Positions 8,334 through 16,453 of a stretch of 64,000 nucleotides of DNA are shown piece by piece. Under the pieces are notes generated by a model that was given only the letters and a program-made list of their open reading frames with translations, was not told the origin of the DNA and did not search any database. Made by a program: the position numbers and the translations under genes. Positions within the stretch are counted from its first letter, which is position 1. Every line of letters starts with the position of its first letter. Origin of the DNA: Sphingobacterium hungaricum (GTDB lineage: Bacteria; Bacteroidota; Bacteroidia; Sphingobacteriales; Sphingobacteriaceae); NCBI RefSeq assembly GCF_015210005.1, contig NZ_MU158698.1:2899273-2963272 (forward strand). The letters are read 5' to 3'.

Positions 8334-9047
8334 TTAAAGCTTATTCTGCTTAAGCACATGGATTAAAAACCGGGCAAAATTAAGAGGCACCAGATGAAAT
8401 GTTCCGTTATTAAATCCTATTGTAGGCTGACCATAAGTGTATGGGGCATCAGTAAGGCTAAAGCCCTTAAGGGAATAGTAAAGTGATTCTTTTTGTTCTC
8501 TTCCAACAATAGAGCCTTTAGTACCTATGAGCCCACCGATCGAGATGGTTGATTTTTCTCCGATCTCGTTTTGATGAGAAACATATTCCATTGGGTTGAC
8601 AATAATTTTATCTCCATTAAATCTAATATTCTTGCTTTCTGGTTTATTATCTATATCTCCAAAGATGCAGATCATATTATAAGGAATCAATAATCGATTT
8701 TCAGCAAGTTCATGTTTGTCCAGGTAAAAAACATTGATCTTTAGAACGATCGAGTCTGCATTAGACATAAACTCTTCAATGGTAAATGCATTGGCTCCAA
8801 GCTCATTCGCTTCGGCAGCAAGTTTATAATACAAGGATTCAAGATTATCTTTTTTTAGTTTTTGGGATATTCCTTTTAAGATCGATAGGGGCTCTTTCTC
8901 CGATAGATCGAAATCTTCTTCGATCAAATGAAACTCATTTTTGGATAAGTGTTGGATAGTATCTACCTCTTTCAAGACTTGTATTTCTTGTGCTTTGCTA
9001 AAAAGCAAAGAGGCTATAAAAAAGAATGAACATGCAAGAAGCTTCAT
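8334..9047 (-). CDS. secreted protein, tandem paralogue
   Basis: A protein of 237 residues with a signal peptide ending LLFSKAQ. Shared blocks with its downstream neighbour are EEDFDLSE, LGANAFTIE, VFYLDKHELAEN, CIFGDI and a closing helix FLIHVLKQNK, so the two arose by tandem duplication and then diverged strongly. The middle differs most: this copy has a GGLIGTKGS glycine-rich stretch, the other a charged DNDEDGKSK stretch. Each gene has its own TATATTTG box, so they may be separately transcribed. Function unknown. Confidence 0.65.
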   Translation of the reverse strand: MKLLACSFFFIASLLFSKAQEIQVLKEVDTIQHLSKNEFHLIEEDFDLSEKEPLSILKGISQKLKKDNLESLYYKLAAEANELGANAFTIEEFMSNADSIVLKINVFYLDKHELAENRLLIPYNMICIFGDIDNKPESKNIRFNGDKIIVNPMEYVSHQNEIGEKSTISIGGLIGTKGSIVGREQKESLYYSLKGFSLTDAPYTYGQPTIGFNNGTFHLVPLNFARFLIHVLKQNKL

Positions 9048-9097
9048 TTCGTTATGTATTAAGATAATAATTTACCTATTGGTTATATAAGATTGCT

Positions 9098-9105
9098 CAA
9101 ATATA
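9098..9105 (-). promoter_or_regulatory. -7 promoter box (TATATTTG)
   Basis: The minus-strand TATATTTG matches TAnnTTTG and lies 51 bp before the ATG of the second paralogue, almost the same distance as in the first. A -33 motif at correct spacing is not evident. Confidence 0.4.
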
Positions 9106-9146
9106 TAAAACATTTACAAACTTGCGATTCAAAAATAAAAAAGAGG

Positions 9147-9833
9147 TTATTCCATTTCTCGGCTCGTTAATACATCATTTTTGTACTCTACTGCATATTG
9201 ACGATTATTATTTTTGATAACTGCCTCGAAAGGGGAGGCTTTTATTTTGATTTGCGTGGGAAACCAAGTTTCTTTCATGTGGTAATCCGCTAATAGAAAC
9301 AAACCTTCTTGAGAGCCATGTGCAGCGAACCTTGTTAGATCGCCTTTCCATAAATTGACGTCCATTTCTTTTTTCAGTTGCTGATCAAAGGCAGGGATTG
9401 ACGATGTTCCGATGCCAATCTCATTGACGCACAATAGATCCGATAAGTTAAATTCTGTTCCGCTTTCATTTTTGAGCTCATGCCTTACGATGCATTCCGC
9501 AATGTTTCCCGCGCCATCATAGAAATAGAACGAATCCGCATTCCAGGAGTCAAAATGAACAGTTTTACCGCCATCCTCAAGCGTGACTGTCTCCAGTCGC
9601 TGATCAAACCATTTCAAACCTTCCTCTAGCTTGTTAGAAGGAATCAAAAAGCAATAATGGTATGTATGGGGTTCAACCGACTGGATAAATGTCAGGTATG
9701 TCCATCCGACCTGAATGCTGAATTGAGTGTCGCTCTCTTCGATCAGCTCAAATCCTAACGTAGTTTTATAGAATTCTTTTTGGGCTTCTAGTTTATTTGT
9801 CAATACTTTTAATTCTTCAATTCTCATGTTCAT
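9147..9833 (-). CDS. VOC (glyoxalase/bleomycin-resistance) family protein, two halves
   Basis: A cytoplasmic protein of 228 residues. The first half (1-115) shows the vicinal-oxygen-chelate pattern: ELKVLTNKLEAQKEFYKTTLGFEL, a central helix with a dense aromatic stretch, and YFYDGAGNIAECIVRH carrying the usual C-terminal acidic residue. The second half (about 120-220) looks like a diverged second module. Members use a metal to catalyse varied ring-opening, isomerase or resistance reactions; substrate cannot be told here. Two close ATGs (MNM) are equally possible starts. A near-palindrome lies upstream. Confidence 0.7.
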   Translation of the reverse strand: MNMRIEELKVLTNKLEAQKEFYKTTLGFELIEESDTQFSIQVGWTYLTFIQSVEPHTYHYCFLIPSNKLEEGLKWFDQRLETVTLEDGGKTVHFDSWNADSFYFYDGAGNIAECIVRHELKNESGTEFNLSDLLCVNEIGIGTSSIPAFDQQLKKEMDVNLWKGDLTRFAAHGSQEGLFLLADYHMKETWFPTQIKIKASPFEAVIKNNNRQYAVEYKNDVLTSREME

Positions 9834-9871
9834 CTATTTTTTGGAGCCTTTTAATTAAATTTTAAAAATGG

Positions 9872-9887
9872 CTATTGTTAACGATAG
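9872..9887. promoter_or_regulatory. candidate operator upstream of the VOC gene
   Basis: CTATTGTTAACGATAG is a 16-bp near-perfect dyad centred on GTTAAC with one mismatched pair, about 40 bp before the VOC start. Position and symmetry suggest a repressor site; no regulator gene is adjacent. Confidence 0.3.
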
Positions 9888-10041
9888 TATAAATATAGTT
9901 GGAGGCCGCTGTCATTCACAAATAGTATTTTTCTATGCACTATATGCTATTTTTATAGGAATAGATAAGATGTTTTGTGTCAGTTTTTAAGACTTCTTAT
10001 TTTTTTTTCAAATTTATTTGGAAGGACGTGAATTAATATTT

Positions 10042-10060
10042 TACTTTGTATATCAAAGTA
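10042..10060. promoter_or_regulatory. palindrome TACTTTG-N5-CAAAGTA
   Basis: A perfect 7-bp dyad with a 5-bp TATAT centre, 90 bp before the start of the small membrane-protein gene. Its left half also resembles the 3' part of a -7 box. A dimeric regulator, for example of PadR or MarR type, would fit a site of this shape; that is inference. Confidence 0.45.
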
Positions 10061-10150
10061 CTTTTATATTTATTATTTAAACAACAACTGATCAGGAGTA
10101 GGATTGCAAACTAAGTTGATTTGCAGTTGAATCCATAAAAAACAAAGCAT

Positions 10151-10441
10151 ATGATTACTCAAAAAAACAGATTTAGCTACATGGTGCTTGGCATCGCATG
10201 TCTATTATTAATTCCATTTGCAGCGATGCAATTTTCAACAGAGGTGAATTGGAGTTTGTTCGACTTTATGGTTATGGGGGCCTTACTTTTTGGAACCGTT
10301 TTATTAATTGAGCTTGTTCTCCGCACTGTTAAAACGAAGAAGAACAGGATTGCGCTCTGTATCGTTCTTCTGCTAGCTTTTCTATTTATCTGGGCGGAAT
10401 TGGCTGTAGGGATTATTGGATCGCCTTTCGCGGGAAGCTAG
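10151..10441 (+). CDS. small three-helix membrane protein
   Basis: A protein of 96 residues with three predicted membrane helices, about 10-28, 37-58 and 66-90. The loop after the second helix is basic (VKTKKNR), which places it in the cytoplasm. The third helix is followed by an AELAVGIIGSPFAGS tail, and I recall similar tails in small uncharacterised Bacteroidota membrane proteins. No enzymatic motif. It is a single-gene unit: palindrome upstream, hairpins downstream. Confidence 0.7.
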   Translation: MITQKNRFSYMVLGIACLLLIPFAAMQFSTEVNWSLFDFMVMGALLFGTVLLIELVLRTVKTKKNRIALCIVLLLAFLFIWAELAVGIIGSPFAGS

Positions 10442-10533
10442 GGCGAAGTCATTTACTTGGTCTAATTTGCGATTATTGCACGCTGTAAAGTAAATTATTA
10501 TTGTCTACAACACCTGCTGTCTTTTAGAATTAG

Positions 10534-10575
10534 ATACCTCATTTGTTCTGACTTAAGAAAAATGAGGTATTTCTA
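10534..10575 (+). terminator. hairpin terminator
   Basis: ATACCTCATTT and AAATGAGGTAT form an 11-bp perfect stem with a 15-nt loop, followed by TTCTATTT. It lies 93 bp after the small membrane-protein gene, which it probably terminates. Confidence 0.5.
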
Positions 10576-10634
10576 TTTATTGCGCATAAGATTTAATTTA
10601 ACTGACTATTTGAAAGAATACAATTTTTCAAAGT

Positions 10635-10675
10635 ATACTTAAATAATTTCTAGTTAAAATTATTTAAGTATTTTT
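10635..10675. terminator. AT-rich hairpin, possible bidirectional terminator
   Basis: A 15-bp perfect stem, ATACTTAAATAATTT with its complement, around a 7-nt loop, followed by TTTT. The stem contains almost no GC pairs, so it may be a weak terminator or a protein-binding dyad. Confidence 0.4.
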
Positions 10676-11129
10676 AAAAATATCCCAACAATAAGTCAGT
10701 ATTTATTTGTTATTTATTCCAGATTGATTGTTATTCTTAGAAAAATCTACTATTTTGAACTATGTAATTATTGCGTTAGTAAGTTAAATTTCTTTTTGCT
10801 TATATATATAAAATTTAGAGAAATTGATATTCAGTTTTTATAACTTTTAATATTTTATAACTAAATTTTAATTCATTAATTACTTTGTTACATAAAATAC
10901 GCGGTAACATATCTTAAAGTTAATATTTATCGTATAACTATGCATTTGTCGATGCATTTCTACAGTGCCACATATTTCCAAAAAAACTTGAAAATTTCTG
11001 TTCTATACCAATATACATTTGTAAAAAAAATAAATTTGATTCGCTTAACCATTGAGCTTTTACAAGATTCTATTATCAAGAGCACTCGAATTAAATGTAA
11101 AAACTGGTGACAAGAAGAGGGTAAAGACA

Positions 11130-11318
11130 ATGAGAACTGAAAAAAAGTTAAAGTACACAGCATTGCTATTTGAATTACAAGTAATTTATCTTGAACAAGG
11201 AATCGCTACAACTTCGCAAGCAAATGTGATTCCGGGAAGCAATTCGAATGCTTCTTCGCCCGAAGTGGAGGATTGGCAGACTAATACGACTTCTACTAAT
11301 AAAGTTTATCTGTATTAA
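11130..11318 (+). CDS. small protein upstream of the fimbrillin-like gene
   Basis: A protein of 62 residues, taking the ATG that gives the MRTEKKLK basic start; an in-frame start 78 bp further upstream is less likely. A hydrophobic stretch (about 9-22, ALLFELQVIYLEQG) precedes ATTSQA, so it may be an exported short peptide, although the glutamates inside are unusual for a signal sequence. The rest is Ser/Asn/Thr-rich (PGSNSNASSPEVEDW). It ends 27 bp before the fimbrillin-like gene and is probably cotranscribed. No family recognised; the coding call rests on position and composition. Confidence 0.5.
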   Translation: MRTEKKLKYTALLFELQVIYLEQGIATTSQANVIPGSNSNASSPEVEDWQTNTTSTNKVYLY

Positions 11319-11345
11319 AAAAATATATACAACTAATTCTATTTT

Positions 11346-13196
11346 ATGCAAAATAAGGTTACTATATCATTATTGAGTTCTAGATGGAGTATAAAATTTG
11401 GCCTTTTTGTAGTTCTATCAGCAATCTTATCTTTTCAGACCTCTTGTAAGAAAGAAATGCAAAGTGAGGAACTTTCAGATGGATCTAATGTGGTGTTTAC
11501 ACTGGAAGGTATTAATGAAGATGAATCCTTAGACCTGTTAGCATCGACTTCTAAAGGATTCTCAAATAGTTTAAGCAGCTCCTCGAACCAGATTTCCACC
11601 AATAAAAATAATATTGTTAACATGAATGGGCTGGTAGCCTCTTTTACTTTACAAGAATCCTCGAATTTCTCAACAGCAATTGATTCGACGAAATTAGTTT
11701 CATCGTCGAAAAGTATAAACAAACTCGCTGCGGTAAGCATCCTACCCAATACAGTAAAGTATCGGCTTATTTTATATGATAAATCTACTAATCCATCTAC
11801 CTTCGTTTCGTCGACTTTAGCAACACCAGGCACAGCAATTGCTATTCCGGTTGTAAAAGGGAAAAACTACGACTGGGTTGCATTTTCATTTAATGATAAT
11901 TCGGATCCTGGATCTTCCTCTACGAATATTGAAACAGACAATCGTGATTTGCTGCACGCATTCGGTACGACAGGCGTTATCCCAGGAGTTGGGGGGGATG
12001 GAACGGATGTGAGTGTTCCTATAAAAATTACGCTAAAGCACAAGCTTTGTAAAATAACCGTAGAAATAAATGCAGCGAATTATGTTGGAAATATTACAGC
12101 TTTAAATGCTAGTTTGGCCTCAGCTAATTATTTTTCGAAAGGAACTTTAGATCTGAAGACTGGAACTATTTCCGATATTTCGGCTTATACTGTACCACAA
12201 GCAATTACATTTACACCAGCCACCGCCGCTTCCATAAAAACAGCGACTTACTATACTGCAGGCACTACTGCAATAAATCCATTTTCTGTGAATTTGAATA
12301 ACATATCCATTTTGAGTAATTCAATAACTCGAGCTATGGCAACCACGCAACCATTTACATGGACGACGATAGTACCAGGGCCAAGTAAAAACTATACTGC
12401 TAAAATCGAATTCCTCAAATTAGATCGATCAAAATTGAAGATTATATCTGCAGGTTCTTCCATATACGGCATTTATAATGACTCTAGGAGTGGACTTTAT
12501 CAAGCGTTGGTTTCTACGCCAAATAATTTTGGACCTGATGGAATTGTTGCTACAACTAGTGCAAATTGGAGCATCACAAATTTCGATGCTACGTCTGGAT
12601 CACTTTCAACATTAAATACTGGTGGATATAAGTTTTTATATCTCGGCTATGCTTATCAAATCAGTGCTGCGGAAGCAAATGCGATTATTGCTTTTCTCGA
12701 TGCTGGGAATACCGTTTTTATTGCTACGGAACGACCTGGATCGACAGGTGAGAGCTCATTATTGACAATATATGCCGGAACCAATTCATATACGTCTTGG
12801 AGTTATTTGGCGACGAACACCAGCAACGCTGTCTTGAATGGACGGTTCGGGGATGCAAGAGGCAAAACAATCGGTAACGATGCTGGGCTAGGATATGTTA
12901 TGACGAATACAAACTCTGTTTTAATAGATGTATTAGCTTCGAGTTCCAGCAGTCCTTTTTATGTGGCATTTTTCAAATCTAAAACTAGAAAACTATATTG
13001 GGTAGGCGATGGTGGTTTCACAGTTTATTCATCAAGCTATGCAACGCCTGGCTCAGCAAATGGAGCCGGTTCATTTCCATTTTTAATGAATGGATCAAAA
13101 GTACCCTACATTGGAAATTGGTATACATCTTCGAATGTTTCTAATTCCACAGTTGTTTTAAATATTCTTACACAAGCTTTAGTTGAAGCCCAATAA
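11346..13196 (+). CDS. fimbrillin-like lipoprotein with C-terminal Rossmann/GATase-like domain
   Basis: A protein of 616 residues. An export signal ends in a lipobox (SFQTSC, Cys34), so it should be a lipidated outer-membrane or surface protein. Residues about 140-350 resemble Bacteroidota fimbrillin domains: FSFND, the LLHAFG region, KHKLCKITVEINA and a repeated beta-sandwich rhythm. Residues about 363-616 differ: LKIISAGSSIYGIY, YKFLYLGYAYQIS, then ANAIIAFLDAGNTVFIATE. This alternating strand-helix order resembles class I glutamine-amidotransferase/ThuA-like folds, but no catalytic Cys-His-Glu triad is apparent. Stem and sensor roles are both possible. It follows a small protein gene; no Mfa2/FimB-type assembly genes are near. 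Confidence 0.65.
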   Translation: MQNKVTISLLSSRWSIKFGLFVVLSAILSFQTSCKKEMQSEELSDGSNVVFTLEGINEDESLDLLASTSKGFSNSLSSSSNQISTNKNNIVNMNGLVASFTLQESSNFSTAIDSTKLVSSSKSINKLAAVSILPNTVKYRLILYDKSTNPSTFVSSTLATPGTAIAIPVVKGKNYDWVAFSFNDNSDPGSSSTNIETDNRDLLHAFGTTGVIPGVGGDGTDVSVPIKITLKHKLCKITVEINAANYVGNITALNASLASANYFSKGTLDLKTGTISDISAYTVPQAITFTPATAASIKTATYYTAGTTAINPFSVNLNNISILSNSITRAMATTQPFTWTTIVPGPSKNYTAKIEFLKLDRSKLKIISAGSSIYGIYNDSRSGLYQALVSTPNNFGPDGIVATTSANWSITNFDATSGSLSTLNTGGYKFLYLGYAYQISAAEANAIIAFLDAGNTVFIATERPGSTGESSLLTIYAGTNSYTSWSYLATNTSNAVLNGRFGDARGKTIGNDAGLGYVMTNTNSVLIDVLASSSSSPFYVAFFKSKTRKLYWVGDGGFTVYSSSYATPGSANGAGSFPFLMNGSKVPYIGNWYTSSNVSNSTVVLNILTQALVEAQ

Positions 13197-13203
13197 TTTG
13201 ATT

Positions 13204-13917
13204 TTAGTTTTTCTCTGACCAATTCAATCCATCCGGTAATTCTGTATTGGAAAACTCGATATGGATCACTCTTCTCTTTTTTTGATTCGTGGTTCGGGCG
13301 GAACTATGGAGAAGCAAAGGCTTCATCAGGATAATTCCGCATTTATTGACTGCGCAGATTGTTTCCTTTTCAACTGACCAATCAATTTCTTCTGGTCGAT
13401 AAACGCCTTTTAGGTGAGAGCCTTCGATTACACGCAATGCTCCATTGTTTTCGTCTGTTTGGTCTAAATGGATGCGTATGGTGAAATTATTTTCAAGTAT
13501 AGAAATCGGAGGCTGAACGGCAAATTGATTTTGCTTTGTTGTCCATGGCCCGTAATTTTTAAGCTCCAGCTTTCGATCCACAGAAATCGTCAAATCTTGA
13601 TGATAGGCGACATACCAATTTGATGTTGCAGGTTTGTCAAAATAAATGCTTTTAACGACGAAATAGTCTTTCCCAAATATATTATGTATAATCCTATTCA
13701 ACTTTTCGTTGAATATAATTGGTTGTAGTTCTGGAAATTCTTTTAAGAACTGCCGAATGGCAAATAAATCTGCAGATTGCCTGAATGTTTCTTTGGATCG
13801 ATCGGCTTGCTGTATAGCCTCAAGGATTTTGTTGATTTCATCATCAGTATAGATGTTATCAATAACTGCAAAACCTCTGTTTGTCAATTCTATTTGTTTT
13901 TCTGAGAATGTTTGCAT
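13204..13917 (-). CDS. phytanoyl-CoA dioxygenase (PhyH) family protein
   Basis: An Fe(II)/2-oxoglutarate oxygenase of 237 residues. The iron-binding set is visible: H106 and D108 in YHQDL, and H204 in LLHSSAR. The RRVIHIEF strand near 215-222 supplies the arginine that binds 2-oxoglutarate. GALRVIEGSH (about 159-168) is the typical strand before the distal histidine. These enzymes hydroxylate varied small molecules; the substrate is unknown. It converges with the fimbrillin-like gene with only 7 bp between stops. Confidence 0.85.
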   Translation of the reverse strand: MQTFSEKQIELTNRGFAVIDNIYTDDEINKILEAIQQADRSKETFRQSADLFAIRQFLKEFPELQPIIFNEKLNRIIHNIFGKDYFVVKSIYFDKPATSNWYVAYHQDLTISVDRKLELKNYGPWTTKQNQFAVQPPISILENNFTIRIHLDQTDENNGALRVIEGSHLKGVYRPEEIDWSVEKETICAVNKCGIILMKPLLLHSSARTTNQKKRRVIHIEFSNTELPDGLNWSEKN

Positions 13918-13987
13918 GCAATTAGCTAAATCAATCTATTATAAATTTACTATTGTTAATTGAATCGGACAAAAATAATTAGCTTAT

Positions 13988-14431
13988 TTAATAATTCACC
14001 AGTTGTTTTAGGTGATGCTCCAAGTGATCCACATAATCATTAATTAGAAATGCGAGGGTATGCGTGCTACCATCTATCATTTTACAGCTGTTTGTCAATT
14101 TTTCTTGAGGAATAGCAGTCATTATGTGAACTAAATGGCTATTATATGCTGTCCAAAAATCAATTAGCTGCCTTTTATCTGCTGCTTGATAATTTGAAGT
14201 TTGCACCCATTTTTCTTGGTCATAAGAAATCAAAGGATTTTCTTCGAATTGGCATCGAATAAAACGTTGATGATTATTTGTGGCGCTGTCGATTAAATGT
14301 CCTAATATCTCTTTTTTGCTCCACTTATTAGGCATTGATCGCTCAGAAAATATATTCTCATCAATTTCTTGAAGTTTAGTTGGAATTGTAGCCAATAAGA
14401 ATTTTAAGCGGTTTATCGTATTTTCAATCAT
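13988..14431 (-). CDS. DinB-like four-helix metalloprotein
   Basis: A protein of 147 residues, normal for the DinB/YfiT superfamily. The metal-binding histidines are H45 (EILGHLIDSA) and the pair in DHLEHHLKQL near the C-terminus (H136, H140). KWSKKEILGHL is the usual DinB helix opening. Members include thiol-dependent transferases, for example with bacillithiol; bshB1 in this window shows that the organism makes bacillithiol, so that role is possible here. It sits upstream of PhyH on the same strand with a 70-bp gap. Confidence 0.8.
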   Translation of the reverse strand: MIENTINRLKFLLATIPTKLQEIDENIFSERSMPNKWSKKEILGHLIDSATNNHQRFIRCQFEENPLISYDQEKWVQTSNYQAADKRQLIDFWTAYNSHLVHIMTAIPQEKLTNSCKMIDGSTHTLAFLINDYVDHLEHHLKQLVNY

Positions 14432-14471
14432 CGTGAAACTTGTTAATCATCACTTTTTTTTGAATTCTTCT

Positions 14472-15365
14472 TTAAATCTTCAATTGCATAATTTTATCAA
14501 TCAATGGAGGAAGACCATTTTGATTAAGCTGATCATTGTTCCAATGGCTCATAATACAGCTGATATAGTTTGTTCCGGAAGGTACCACGACGTAATATGC
14601 GGTTAACGTTTTTGTGCCTTCTGACAAATTTAGTTCCGTCACTCGTTCCGAAACATCAAAGACAATTTTTCTAGCGGTGGTTTCTTTTCCTTCAAAAATA
14701 ACTTGAATACTTGTATCGGTCACTAATTTTCCGAATTTGTTCATTTCCGTTGTCGCCGCAAAATTGTCCAATACATCTTGCGCACTTCTTAGGGTAGGGT
14801 GCAGACTCCAATTAATTTGTCCACATTTGGGACACTGAAGACTATTGACATCCATCCATTGGCATGGGAAATCCAATAGCAATTGGCGTCCTGCGAAATT
14901 AACGGTGTCCGTAGTCATCTTGTGATAAACACTTTTCGGTATTGCATTATTTCGTATAAGGTGCACAAGCTCTCTCTCCAGTTCTTTTTCGGATTTATCA
15001 ACAGAAGCAAAGGAAATGGCAATGATTTTATTGTTTTCGCTTTCAATAAAATAAGTCGAGAAATAGGAAATGAATCCCAAAGAATCTTTATGCTGATCGG
15101 CTACATGATAATTTTTAAAAGCCAGTGTTTCGTCCGAAGATGCAAGCTGTTCTTCTCTCAAGTCATTAAAATTAGCGAGTATATTCTGCTTGGAAAAATC
15201 AAGGTCGATTGCATAGGAATACAACTTTATGCCCTCAATGTTGTAATAGTTCACCCCATTATTGGAAATTCCGCTCAATCGTTCTAGCGTTCCTGGACTG
15301 TTCTGCGCGGAAGCAACTCCGAACATAAAAATAAATAAGCTAAAGAATAGGTATTTCATATGCAT
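14472..15365 (-). CDS. secreted protein with a CPKCG motif
   Basis: A protein of 297 residues with a signal peptide ending GVASAQ; the second of two close ATGs (MHM) is equally possible. About two thirds in, a LQCPKCGQINW motif together with a nearby FPCQW may hold a disulfide or metal, which is unusual in a periplasmic protein. The C-terminal 100 residues alternate strands and end in a helix with PPLIDKIMQLKI. I do not recognise a family. Neighbours on the same strand are a DinB protein downstream and a small phosphatase upstream. Confidence 0.6.
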   Translation of the reverse strand: MHMKYLFFSLFIFMFGVASAQNSPGTLERLSGISNNGVNYYNIEGIKLYSYAIDLDFSKQNILANFNDLREEQLASSDETLAFKNYHVADQHKDSLGFISYFSTYFIESENNKIIAISFASVDKSEKELERELVHLIRNNAIPKSVYHKMTTDTVNFAGRQLLLDFPCQWMDVNSLQCPKCGQINWSLHPTLRSAQDVLDNFAATTEMNKFGKLVTDTSIQVIFEGKETTARKIVFDVSERVTELNLSEGTKTLTAYYVVVPSGTNYISCIMSHWNNDQLNQNGLPPLIDKIMQLKI

Positions 15366-15412
15366 CAGTTGATTTTCGTTTACCTATACAACGGATTTCG
15401 TTGTTTTTGGTT

Positions 15413-15757
15413 TTATAGATTGAATTTTGATTGAATCTGATGGCTTATTTTATCCGTCAATAGCTCAATAAGTTCGGGATCTAAATAATCATAGTCGTCA
15501 GGAATCTGAAGGACCTCGATGTCTGCCAAAGCAAGATAACGATAAGCTTCTTTGATTTTGGATTTTTGCTTAAATTCCATAACAAAAATCAAATCTGCCC
15601 AAGCCAAATCTTTTTCCGTTAGCTTATGGTCGCTCTGAGGACTTAATCCAGCGGAGCGGATAGCAAACTGGTTGCTGTTCTTGAAGATGTGCTCGGCAGT
15701 TCGGCTCCGTCGCTTGTTTCTTCCGCAAATCACTAAAATATTAGGCCTGTGATTCAT
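15413..15757 (-). CDS. small protein-tyrosine-phosphatase-like protein
   Basis: A protein of 114 residues, shorter than classical low-molecular-weight tyrosine phosphatases (about 150). The P-loop is present as C11-x5-R17-S18 (ICGRNKRRS), but it is far more basic than the usual CxGNxCRS. SAGLSP after the loop is a family hallmark. A DDYDYLDPEL stretch near residue 90 can supply the general-acid aspartate. Likely a cytoplasmic phosphatase of the short family found in many bacteria. The DUF4272 gene lies 5 bp upstream, so the two are one operon. Confidence 0.75.
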   Translation of the reverse strand: MNHRPNILVICGRNKRRSRTAEHIFKNSNQFAIRSAGLSPQSDHKLTEKDLAWADLIFVMEFKQKSKIKEAYRYLALADIEVLQIPDDYDYLDPELIELLTDKISHQIQSKFNL

Positions 15758-15762
15758 ATTTT

Positions 15763-16410
15763 CTAGGTGCTCATTTCAACATTATCCCAATCATTCGATC
15801 GGTTAAATGCCCATTCTAGCGCTTTGCGTCGTTCATATACAATTCCCTCATTGAGTTTGACCTCATAGCTATTTAGTCGTCCGTCAACACAATACCAATG
15901 CAAGCGATAATAATAGTCAAGCATAGTGTACAATTCGCGTTCATTGCGAATGCTCTTCAGGTTGTCAATTTTACGGTTTGATTCCCCTTGTTCTAGGTTA
16001 GGCAACAATGAGGCTGCATGGTCACTCACATATTCTTCGGCAACAAGTTTATCGCACATCTCCGTTAACCACATCAGCGCCCACAAACCTTCTGCATACC
16101 AACTTAAGGAATTCAGTTCTTGCTCTTCAAGTTCGTAATTGTCTTTTTGCAAAAGTTCCTGCTCCGTTGCCGAAAGAAAATTGTTAAGTTTCTGTGCAGC
16201 AATCCAATCTTTGATGATGTAAATCGGAGCATCGAAAGCAATGTTAATTAAAGCATTCATGACCGACATCCTTCCCTTAATTTGTTTGATATCCCTCATT
16301 TGGGAACTATCTAGAATCGGAAGCCAATCATTGACCTTATAACCTTGTTCTTTAATTTTTAAGTCATTATCGCGCTTTATCGCAATTTTATCTTCTACTG
16401 TTATCGCCAT
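15763..16410 (-). CDS. DUF4272 domain protein
   Basis: A soluble, helix-rich protein of 215 residues. The DUF4272 pattern is recognisable: a DWLPI opening, a long helical middle with SWYAEGLWALMWLTEM, then YYYRLHWYCVDGRLNSYE and a final RRKALEWAFNRSNDW. The function of DUF4272 is unknown. Strict operon with the small phosphatase downstream (5 bp), which may be a functional link. No export signal. Confidence 0.75.
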   Translation of the reverse strand: MAITVEDKIAIKRDNDLKIKEQGYKVNDWLPILDSSQMRDIKQIKGRMSVMNALINIAFDAPIYIIKDWIAAQKLNNFLSATEQELLQKDNYELEEQELNSLSWYAEGLWALMWLTEMCDKLVAEEYVSDHAASLLPNLEQGESNRKIDNLKSIRNERELYTMLDYYYRLHWYCVDGRLNSYEVKLNEGIVYERRKALEWAFNRSNDWDNVEMST

Positions 16411-16453
16411 TTGGAACTAAATATAGGCAAAGAAAAAGAAATGGAGCTTCAGA

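Larger units (their letters stand above)
9834..10150. other. divergent intergenic region with two dyads
   Basis: The region separates the VOC gene from the small membrane-protein gene. It holds two symmetrical sequences listed separately, one near each gene. The middle is AT-rich and repeats CTAT and ATAG words without longer structure. Confidence 0.5.
10442..11129. other. long AT-rich intergenic region
   Basis: Nearly 700 bp without a gene. It contains two hairpins (listed separately) in its first third. The remainder is extremely AT-rich and must hold the promoter of the fimbrillin-like locus, but I could not pick a convincing -7/-33 pair. Confidence 0.5.
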
